Of a stretch of 10,412 bases of DNA, positions 6,109-10,412 are shown piece after piece (position 1 is the stretch's first letter; each line of letters opens with the position of its first letter). The position numbers and the translations under genes are program-made. The stretch is from positions 1 to 10,412 of the forward strand of contig USNX01000026.1 of the NCBI GenBank assembly GCA_900556205.1, in the 5' to 3' direction. The stretch is from an uncultured Collinsella sp. Lineage in GTDB: Bacteria > Actinomycetota > Coriobacteriia > Coriobacteriales > Coriobacteriaceae. Below the pieces are notes generated by a model. That model saw only the letters and a program-made list of their open reading frames with translations. It ran no database searches and had not been told where the DNA came from.

Positions 6109-6903
6109 ATGAATACGTTCATCAGTGCGGTGCTCGTCGGCCTCGTCGGCGTGTTCTGCATGTGGGACTCCCGCCTGCTCGGTCGTCTTAACTTCGAGCA
6201 GCCCCTCGTTGGCGCTACGCTCGTCGGTCTGCTGCTGGGCGATGTGCCCACCGGCCTTGCCGTCGGTGCCGCCGTCGAGCTCGTGTCCATGGGCCTGGTG
6301 CAGGTCGGCGCCGCCGTTCCGCCCGATATGGTCCTGGGCGGCATCGTGGCCGCTGCCTTCGCATGCCTGACCGATGCTTCCGCCGAGACCGCCATGACGA
6401 TCGCCATCCCGGTCGCCGTCCTGGGTCAGCTCCTCGGCATCGTGTTCCGTTCCATCATCGCCGCCCTCACCCATGTGGCAGATAACGCGATCGATAACGG
6501 AAAGTTCAAGACCGCCTACCGTATGCACATCTGCGCCGGCTCCGGTCTGTACGCCGTCATGTACTTCCTGCCGATCTTCCTCGCCGTCTTTGTTGGCACC
6601 GACCTGGTTCAGGCCATCGTCAACATGGTTCCCGAGTGGCTGTCCACTGGTCTTAACGTTTCGACCAAGATCATGACTGCCTACGGCTTGGCCCTGCTGC
6701 TCACCATGATGATCAAGAAGGGTATGACTCCGTTCCTGTTCATCGGTTTCCTGCTCGCCGCTTACCTCAACCTGTCCGTCATCGCGGTCGCTCTGATCGG
6801 TGTGTGCCTGGCTGTCGTCTTCATGGGCTTCAAGTTCAACGGTTCCCATGCAGCCGCCGGTGTCGATTCCGACTACGATCCGCTCGAAGACGACGAAGAC
6901 TAA
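6109..6903 (+). CDS. PTS mannose/sorbose-family EIIC membrane component
   Basis: A 264-residue integral membrane protein of the mannose-family IIC type, forming the sugar-translocating channel with IID. The N-terminus (NTFISAVLVGLVGVFCMWDS) is a first membrane segment. The stretch RLNFEQPLVGATLVGLLLGD followed by VPTGLAVGAAVELVSMGLVQ is the most typical family block, and further hydrophobic segments continue to about residue 240. The protein ends in a short, strongly acidic tail (DSDYDPLEDDED), probably cytoplasmic. It starts 36 bp after the IIAB stop with AAAGGAG a few bases upstream, and its stop is 13 bp before the IID start, so translation is probably tightly linked. Length is normal for the family. 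The substrate cannot be deduced from IIC alone. Confidence 0.94.
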   Translation: MNTFISAVLVGLVGVFCMWDSRLLGRLNFEQPLVGATLVGLLLGDVPTGLAVGAAVELVSMGLVQVGAAVPPDMVLGGIVAAAFACLTDASAETAMTIAIPVAVLGQLLGIVFRSIIAALTHVADNAIDNGKFKTAYRMHICAGSGLYAVMYFLPIFLAVFVGTDLVQAIVNMVPEWLSTGLNVSTKIMTAYGLALLLTMMIKKGMTPFLFIGFLLAAYLNLSVIAVALIGVCLAVVFMGFKFNGSHAAAGVDSDYDPLEDDED

Positions 6904-6916
6904 GGAGGAACACACT

Positions 6917-7750
6917 ATGGCAACCGCAACCAAGGACGTGTCCCTGAACAAGAAGGTCAGCCAGTTCTTCTGGCGCTCCTGGGCCATCCAGGCCTCTTGG
7001 AACTACGAGCGTCAGATGAACATGGGCTTCCTCTACGGCATGGTTCCCACGCTCGATCGCCTCTATCCGGACGAGTCCGACCCCAAGCAGCTCGCTGCTA
7101 AGAAAGAGGCTTACCACCGTCACATGGCGTTCTACAACTGCACCCCGCAGACGAGCGCTTTCATCCTGGGCCTCTCCGCCTCCATGGAGGAGGAGTACGC
7201 CAAGGATCCCGAGAACTTCGATCCCGATTCGATCAACGCGGTCAAGACCTCCCTCATGGGTCCGCTTTCCGGCATCGGTGACTCCTTCTTCCAGGGCACC
7301 ATCCGCGTTATCGCCTTTGGCCTGGGCGTTCAGCTGGCTCAGCAGGGCTCCATCATGGGCCCGATACTGGCCATGCTCATCTCCATCGTCCCCTCTGTGC
7401 TGATCACTTGGTTCGCAGCCAAGATGGGCTATCAGGGCGGCCACGAGTACCTGAGCAAGCTTCAGGGCGGCGACCTCATGGAGAAGCTCATGTATGTCTG
7501 CGGCATCGTGGGTCTTATGTCCGTGGGCGGCATGATCGCTACGCTGATCGGCGCCACCACCCCGCTGCAGTTTGCTGACGGCACCGTCGTTATCCAGGAC
7601 ATCCTGGACGGCATGATGCCCCAGATGATCTCCCTTGGCCTCACCGGCCTTATGTACTGGCTCATCAAGAAGAACGTCAACACCGGTTGGCTTCTCGTGA
7701 TCGCCATCGTGGGCGGCATCGCCCTCTCCGCGGCCGGCATCCTGGCCTAG
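6917..7750 (+). CDS. PTS mannose/sorbose-family EIID membrane component
   Basis: A 277-residue IID subunit that partners IIC in the membrane permease. The N-terminal FFWRSWAIQASWNYERQMNM (about 16-35), followed by GFLYGMVPTLDRLY, is the hallmark of the family. MGPLSGIGDSFFQGTIRVIA (mid-protein) is the second conserved block. Hydrophobic helices occupy the second half, up to the C-terminal AIVGGIALSAAGILA. The ATG at 6917 follows TAAGGAGGAA, which contains the IIC stop codon; an upstream in-frame ATG at 6800 would overlap the IIC gene and has no support. A 195-bp gap with three hairpins separates it from the downstream deglycase gene. Confidence 0.95.
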   Translation: MATATKDVSLNKKVSQFFWRSWAIQASWNYERQMNMGFLYGMVPTLDRLYPDESDPKQLAAKKEAYHRHMAFYNCTPQTSAFILGLSASMEEEYAKDPENFDPDSINAVKTSLMGPLSGIGDSFFQGTIRVIAFGLGVQLAQQGSIMGPILAMLISIVPSVLITWFAAKMGYQGGHEYLSKLQGGDLMEKLMYVCGIVGLMSVGGMIATLIGATTPLQFADGTVVIQDILDGMMPQMISLGLTGLMYWLIKKNVNTGWLLVIAIVGGIALSAAGILA

Positions 7751-7782
7751 TCGCGACCTTAAGCGCTTATCCGCTTTCCCCC

Positions 7783-7820
7783 GGGGGCCTGCCTGGCTCC
7801 CATACCCCAGGCAGGCTCCC
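7783..7820 (+). other. Strong intercistronic hairpin 1 (IID to SIS gap)
   Basis: GCCTGCCTGG (7787-7796) and CCAGGCAGGC (7807-7816) form a perfect 10-bp stem. It extends outward by GGGG against TCCC to about 14 pairs, with loop CTCCCATACC. Only a weak pyrimidine tail (TTCCCTAAC) follows. It could be a leaky terminator or an mRNA-stability element that sets the ratio of PTS to deglycase transcripts. Confidence 0.6.
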
Positions 7821-7833
7821 TTCCCTAACATGT

Positions 7834-7856
7834 GACAAAGGGATTGTTCCTTTGTT
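7834..7856 (+). repeat. Intercistronic hairpin 2, ACAAAGG palindrome
   Basis: ACAAAGG (7835-7841) and CCTTTGT (7849-7855) flank a 7-nt loop GATTGTT. I recall similar TGTGACAAAGGG palindromes as repeated short elements in Collinsella and relatives; not verified. It follows hairpin 1 by 14 bp. Confidence 0.5.
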
Positions 7857-7862
7857 GCGCAC

Positions 7863-7880
7863 GAGCCGGCGATTCGGCTC
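7863..7880 (+). other. Intercistronic hairpin 3
   Basis: GAGCCG (7863-7868) and CGGCTC (7875-7880) form a perfect 6-bp stem with loop GCGATT, about 65 bp upstream of the SIS gene start. It is the third consecutive hairpin in this gap. Together they look like a structured leader or processing site. Confidence 0.45.
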
Positions 7881-7945
7881 ATATCACGGTAACCCTGCGT
7901 GCGTCCGGCAAAGTGGCGCCGCAAAAATCGAAAGGAATGTGTCAG

Positions 7946-8929
7946 ATGTACGAGATCGACCTTAACCTCCCTAAGCAGATCGTCGCTGACGTCCTGTCCG
8001 ACCACGAGATCCACAGCGTCGCCTTCGTCGGCTGCGGTGCTTCCATGTCCGACCTGTACCCCGCCAAGTACTTCCTGGCCAACAACACGGACAAGCTGAA
8101 CGTTCAGATTTTCACCGCTAACGAGTTCAACTACGACACGCCTTCTTGGGTCAACGAGCACACCTTCGTGATCACCTGCTCCCTCGGTGGCTCCACGCCC
8201 GAGACCGTCGCGGCCAACACGACCGCCAAGAAGCACAACTGCCCGGTCGTCTCCCTCACCAACAAGGCTGGCTCCGCTCTGACCGTCGAGGCCGACCACG
8301 TCATCGTCCACGGCTTCCATGCCAACTATGCTGCCAAGGCCGAGAAGCCTGCCTACGCCATCGCTCTTGCTCTCGAGATCCTTCAGCAGACCGAGGGCTA
8401 TGATCACTACGAGGACATGATCACCGGCCTCAACAACATCTTCGAGCTGATCGAGAACGCTGCTCACTCCGCCAAGGGCCTGGCCAAGCAGTTCGCTCAG
8501 GACTTCAAGGACGACAAGATGATCTACTTCATGGCCTCCGGTGCCTCCGAGAAGATGGCTTATTCTAACGCCGCCTTCCTGTTCACCGAGATGCAGTGGA
8601 TCGACGCCGCCTCCTACAACACCGGCGAGTACTTCCACGGCCCGTTCGAGGTTTCCACCGAGGGTAAGCCCTACGTCTTCCTCATGTCCGACGGTGCTAC
8701 CCGTCCGATGGACGCTCGCGCCCTCACCTTCCTGCAGCGTATGGGTGCCAAGGTCGCTCTGATCGACTCCAAGGACTACGGCCTGGCCGACGCCGTGCCG
8801 GCAAGCGTCCTCACCTACTTCAACCCGCTGCTGCACCTCGCCGTTATGCGCGAGTACGGCAACCAGATCGCCGAGGCCCGTCAGCACCCGCTGACCATGC
8901 GTCGCTACATGTGGAAGCTCAGCTACTAA
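7946..8929 (+). CDS. SIS-domain sugar-phosphate deglycase, FrlB/GfrF-like (paralogue 2)
   Basis: A 327-residue two-SIS-domain enzyme (about 20-150 and 185-315), best matched to fructoselysine-6-phosphate/glucoselysine-6-phosphate deglycases. These release glucose-6-phosphate and lysine in the cytoplasm. Visible features are the first-domain opening VAFVGCGASMSDLYPAKYFL, the phosphate-binding loop SLGGSTPET (79-87), the catalytic candidates Glu215 (FTEMQWID) and His231 (EYFHGPFEV) 16 residues apart, and the family C-terminus HPLTMRRYMWKLSY. I chose the ATG at 7946 because AAAGGA (7931-7936) is correctly spaced; the ATG at 7937 touches that Shine-Dalgarno, and the further upstream ATG lies in hairpin sequence. 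It is the last gene of the PTS cluster and is followed by a strong terminator. Highly biased C-ending codons, like the PTS genes, suggest strong expression. The Amadori substrate class is supported by family plus PTS context; the exact sugar-amine is not certain. Confidence 0.89.
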   Translation: MYEIDLNLPKQIVADVLSDHEIHSVAFVGCGASMSDLYPAKYFLANNTDKLNVQIFTANEFNYDTPSWVNEHTFVITCSLGGSTPETVAANTTAKKHNCPVVSLTNKAGSALTVEADHVIVHGFHANYAAKAEKPAYAIALALEILQQTEGYDHYEDMITGLNNIFELIENAAHSAKGLAKQFAQDFKDDKMIYFMASGASEKMAYSNAAFLFTEMQWIDAASYNTGEYFHGPFEVSTEGKPYVFLMSDGATRPMDARALTFLQRMGAKVALIDSKDYGLADAVPASVLTYFNPLLHLAVMREYGNQIAEARQHPLTMRRYMWKLSY

Positions 8930-8962
8930 TCGCAAGTAGGTAGACCTTACTGGTTGATTGAG

Positions 8963-8998
8963 AGGGGATGGGGTTTGCGCCCTGTCCCCTTTTTGCTT
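8963..8998 (+). terminator. Intrinsic terminator of the PTS-deglycase operon
   Basis: AGGGGATGGGG (8963-8973) pairs with CCCTGTCCCCT (8980-8990), an 11-bp stem with two G-T wobbles and a TTTGCG loop. It is followed by TTTTGCTTT. It lies 34 bp after the SIS stop, and the form is classic for Rho-independent termination. Confidence 0.85.
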
Positions 8999-9038
8999 TG
9001 GGGAGGACGTGCCCGTTGCGCTGCAAAACCCCAGATAA

Positions 9039-9074
9039 AACCTACCAAAATAAACCTGTCCCTTTTTGGCAGGT
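9039..9074. repeat. Palindromic repeat, CCTACCA family, copy 2 (at HAD ribosome-binding site)
   Basis: The element opens AACCTACCAAAATAAACCTG and continues with TCCC, a T run and TGGCAGGT. Its arms ACCTACCA (9040-9047) and TGGCAGGT (9067-9074) pair with one mismatch. It is nearly the reverse complement of the copy at 1697-1733. It ends immediately before the GGGAGGAG Shine-Dalgarno of the HAD gene, so a hairpin could affect that gene's translation. Confidence 0.7.
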
Positions 9075-9088
9075 GGGAGGAGATGCGT

Positions 9089-9718
9089 ATGATCAAGGCA
9101 GTGCTGTTTGATATGGATGGCGTGCTGGTCGATACCGAGTGGTTCTACAACCGTCGTCGCGTGGCGTTTATGGAAGAGAAAGGGTTTCACTTTGACGAGA
9201 TTCCCGATCTTTCGGGTTCTAACGAGCCGGCCATTTGGGAGGCGCTGGTGCCTGACGATGTTGAGCTGCGTGAGCGTCTGCGCGTAGAGTACAAGCATGT
9301 CTACAGTCCGGTCCATCCCGTTCCGTATGCCGAGCTGCTTAACGAGCAGACGGCGCCGGTAATGCGTGCGCTGCACGAGCGCGGCGTGAAGTGCGCCATC
9401 GCGAGCTCGTCCTATCGTGAGCTTATTGACGAGCTGGTGGAGATTGCCGACATTGCAGACGTACTGGACTACACCGTCAGCGGCCACGAGTGCAGCGCGT
9501 TTAAGCCCGACCCCGAGATCTACCAGCGCGCGATGGAGGCGCTGGGCGTGGAGCCCGCCGAGTGCCTGGTGATCGAGGACTCGCCCATGGGCATCGAAGC
9601 CGGCAAGCGCTCCGGTGCCCGCGTCCTGGCCCTGCGTCCGCATGAGGGCGTCAACCTGGACCAGTCCGCCGCCGACACCATCATCGACAACCTCACCGAC
9701 ATTTTGGCCGCTTTGTAG
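9089..9718 (+). CDS. HAD-superfamily hydrolase, beta-phosphoglucomutase/phosphatase-like (subfamily IA)
   Basis: A 209-residue haloacid dehalogenase-fold enzyme. All four HAD motifs are present: DMDGVLVDTE with nucleophile Asp8 and acid Asp10, Ser106 in CAIASSS, Lys139 in AFKPDPEIY, and the metal-binding Glu163-Asp164 in VIEDSPMGIEAG. The alpha-helical cap inserted after motif I (about residues 17-85) places it in subfamily IA with sugar phosphatases and beta-phosphoglucomutases. The ATG at 9089 is favoured because GGAGG (9076-9080) is 8 nt upstream; the in-frame ATG at 9083 abuts the Shine-Dalgarno. It lies beyond the PTS operon terminator, so it is probably transcribed separately, or by read-through. 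A role in removing or rearranging sugar phosphates would fit the neighbourhood, but the substrate is unknown. Confidence 0.9.
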   Translation: MIKAVLFDMDGVLVDTEWFYNRRRVAFMEEKGFHFDEIPDLSGSNEPAIWEALVPDDVELRERLRVEYKHVYSPVHPVPYAELLNEQTAPVMRALHERGVKCAIASSSYRELIDELVEIADIADVLDYTVSGHECSAFKPDPEIYQRAMEALGVEPAECLVIEDSPMGIEAGKRSGARVLALRPHEGVNLDQSAADTIIDNLTDILAAL

Positions 9719-9754
9719 CGTCAAACCACCGCGAGAAGTGCGGATCCACACGCC

Positions 9755-9812
9755 TTTTGCCGGGATTTGGTCCAATTTGGCCTCCATTTGGATTCGTTTG
9801 GCTCCGCTTTGA
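9755..9812. repeat. Helically phased TTTG repeats
   Basis: TTTG begins at 9756, 9766, 9776, 9787, 9797 and 9808, that is spacings of 10, 10, 11, 10 and 11 bp, close to one DNA turn each. Three copies are ATTTGG. The stretch runs straight into the inverted-repeat element at 9816. It could be a protein-binding or bent-DNA array, or simply part of the mobile repeat. Confidence 0.5.
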
Positions 9813-9815
9813 ACT

Positions 9816-9934
9816 AAGTGAGTAGACTTTTTGCCGTAGGCCGAGCACAAAGCTTATCTGCTTTAGTAAAACTGCAGGTCACAGAGGTGGCTGTTTTGGG
9901 TGTGCTCGGCAGGTCGCGAAAAGTCTACTCACTT
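9816..9934. repeat. 119-bp inverted-repeat (MITE-like) element
   Basis: The 34-bp left arm (9816-9849) and right arm (9901-9934) are imperfect inverted copies. The outer AAGTGAGTAGACTTTT matches AAAAGTCTACTCACTT perfectly, and the inner GCCGAGCACA matches TGTGCTCGGC. A ~6-bp variable patch lies between them. The 51-bp centre has no coding capacity. No transposase is nearby. The form fits a non-autonomous mobile palindromic element; I recall similar sequence elsewhere in Collinsella. Confidence 0.7.
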
Positions 9935-9953
9935 GGAGTTTGGGCCTTTGGTC

Positions 9954-9976
9954 GCGGGGCTGCCAGTCCCGTTTTT
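9954..9976 (+). terminator. Possible small intrinsic terminator
   Basis: CGGGGC (9955-9960) pairs with GTCCCG (9966-9971), one wobble, with loop TGCCA, followed by TTTTT (9972-9976). The form is correct but the stem is short. It would end read-through from the HAD gene and the repeat region before the second GntR gene. Confidence 0.45.
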
Positions 9977-9992
9977 GGGTCAAAATAAAGGC

Positions 9993-10021
9993 ACCAAAAA
10001 GCTGTCCCTTTTTGGTAGGTT
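9993..10021. repeat. Palindromic repeat, CCTACCA family, copy 3 (diverged)
   Basis: ACCAAAAAG (9993-10001) and CTTTTTGGT (10008-10016) are perfect 9-bp arms around CTGTCC, ending in AGGTT. The CTGTCCCTTTTTGGTAGGTT part matches the family seen at 1697 and 9039, while the left half is rearranged (CAAAATAAAGGCACC). The remainder of the 391-bp gene-free interval (9719-10109) outside the listed repeats shows nothing I can assign. Confidence 0.6.
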
Positions 10022-10039
10022 CGGTGTATCGTTTTATCA

Positions 10040-10071
10040 TTGGGGTATCATAGGTACAGACGTTATATACG
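10040..10071 (+). promoter_or_regulatory. Putative promoter and operator of the second GntR gene
   Basis: TTGGGG (10040-10045) and TATATA (10064-10069) could form a weak -35/-10 pair with an 18-bp spacer. The -10 lies in CGTTATATACG (10061-10071), which shares its first ten bases with the minus strand of the DMT promoter (3834-3825) and CGTTATA with the PTS promoter (5114-5120). This fits autoregulation plus control of those two promoters. Confidence 0.5.
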
Positions 10072-10109
10072 TATTCGCTATTTCGATATTTTGATAAGAG
10101 TGACCAGAT

Positions 10110-10388
10110 ATGCCTGCGCCTAAAAATGCACCGCTTTACCAGCAGATTTACGATGAAATCAAAGATGCGATCGAAAAGGGTGTCTATACACCCAAGGAGC
10201 GCATTCCATCCGAGCTTGAGCTTGCCGAGCAATACGAGGTGAGCCGCATCACGGTGCGTCGCGCTGTTGAGGAGCTGTGCTCCGACGGATATCTGGTTAA
10301 ACAGCAGGGCCGCGGTACGTTTGTTTCCACTCCGCACATCAATCGTCAGTTCCATGCCTCGACGCTGCCGACGAAGAGGATAGTGTAG
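10110..10388 (+). CDS. GntR-family regulator, N-terminal DNA-binding part; frame probably broken, cut by window end
   Basis: The readable product is 92 residues. It begins LYQQIYDEIKDAIEKGVY and carries a full GntR winged helix-turn-helix (about 8-73) with RIPSELELAEQYEVSRITVR (31-50) and KQQGRGTFV (64-72). HutC-type relatives continue for another ~150 residues as a UTRA sensor domain, but here the frame stops at 10386-10388. From about 10358 the sequence is open in the frame two bases further on, reading LDAADEEDSVDLGGRRII to the window end. A one-base deletion (or two-base insertion) near 10357-10366 is therefore likely, either a true pseudogenising mutation or a sequence error. The ATG at 10110 has only a weak AAGAG upstream. 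The CGTTATA motif over its promoter, and over the DMT and PTS promoters, suggests it regulated those genes. Confidence 0.75.
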   Translation: MPAPKNAPLYQQIYDEIKDAIEKGVYTPKERIPSELELAEQYEVSRITVRRAVEELCSDGYLVKQQGRGTFVSTPHINRQFHASTLPTKRIV

Positions 10389-10412
10389 ATCTCGGTGGTC
10401 GCCGTATCATTA

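Noticed and set aside
7832..7945. Upstream start of the second SIS protein at 7832
   Set aside because: It would translate hairpin sequence; the AAAGGA-preceded ATG at 7946 gives the family's usual N-terminus.
7946..8929. Second SIS protein as glucosamine-6-phosphate synthase or an AgaS-type deaminase
   Set aside because: There is no glutaminase domain, and the HPLTMRRYMWKLSY end with two SIS domains fits the FrlB group better.
8954..9088. Upstream extension of the HAD protein from 8954
   Set aside because: The extra residues would come from the operon terminator and a palindromic repeat; the HAD fold begins at 9089 with its own Shine-Dalgarno.
9719..9753. Short CCGC/GCGG hairpin after the HAD gene as a terminator
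   Set aside because: Only a 4-bp stem and no adjacent T run; too weak to list as a feature.
6836..9850. Open minus-strand frame of about 1004 codons
   Set aside because: It lies antisense to four genes with clear family motifs. The translation is low-complexity (rich in G, V, D, H, L) as expected from the complement of C-ending codons, and it has no recognisable domain.

Overview
This window looks like a stretch of a high-GC Actinomycetota gut bacterium, most likely a Collinsella or close Coriobacteriia relative. The assignment rests on the codon usage (mostly C/G third positions), the gene content, and several short palindromic repeat families that I recall as recurrent in Collinsella genomes. 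These include the CCTACCAAAATAAACCTGTC type, a GTTGCGGTGGA-type hairpin and an AAGTGAGTAGAC-type inverted repeat. No rRNA, tRNA, CRISPR array or transposase is visible.

Layout, left to right. A PLP-dependent threonine aldolase-family lyase (19-1044, +) is followed by a hairpin and a GNAT acetyltransferase of the phosphinothricin-acetyltransferase type (1120-1710, +). Its end converges with a GntR/HutC-type repressor (1732-2454, -), and both genes end in one shared palindromic repeat. Across a 205-bp AT-rich divergent promoter region full of TGTAT/ATACA half-sites lies an SIS-domain sugar-phosphate deglycase/isomerase (2660-3652, +). After a 97-bp palindromic element comes an EamA/DMT transporter with a likely TTG start (3884-4966, +). 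Next is a mannose-family PTS operon: fused IIA-IIB (5149-6072), IIC (6109-6903) and IID (6917-7750). A 195-bp gap with three hairpins separates IID from a second SIS-domain deglycase (7946-8929), which ends at a strong intrinsic terminator. A HAD-superfamily phosphatase/phosphomutase (9089-9718, +) follows. The 391 bp after it hold no gene but are packed with repeat elements. The window ends inside a second GntR-type regulator (from 10110, +), whose reading frame appears to be broken near 10357-10366.

Working model (inference). The core from 1732 to 8929 is a cluster for uptake and breakdown of an Amadori or Heyns-type sugar-amine. The closest logic I know is the Salmonella gfr operon, where a mannose-family PTS imports and phosphorylates glucoselysine or fructoselysine and two FrlB-like SIS enzymes (GfrE, GfrF) split the 6-phosphate into glucose-6-phosphate and lysine. 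Here there are likewise a complete mannose-type PTS, two FrlB-like SIS proteins and no FrlD-type kinase, as expected if the PTS phosphorylates the substrate. Collinsella strains have been reported to use fructoselysine. The DMT transporter could export the released amine or import a related substrate. Promoter motifs suggest two regulatory circuits: TGTAT tandem half-sites between the first GntR and SIS gene, and a CGTTATA motif over the predicted -10 regions of the DMT gene, the PTS operon and the second GntR gene.
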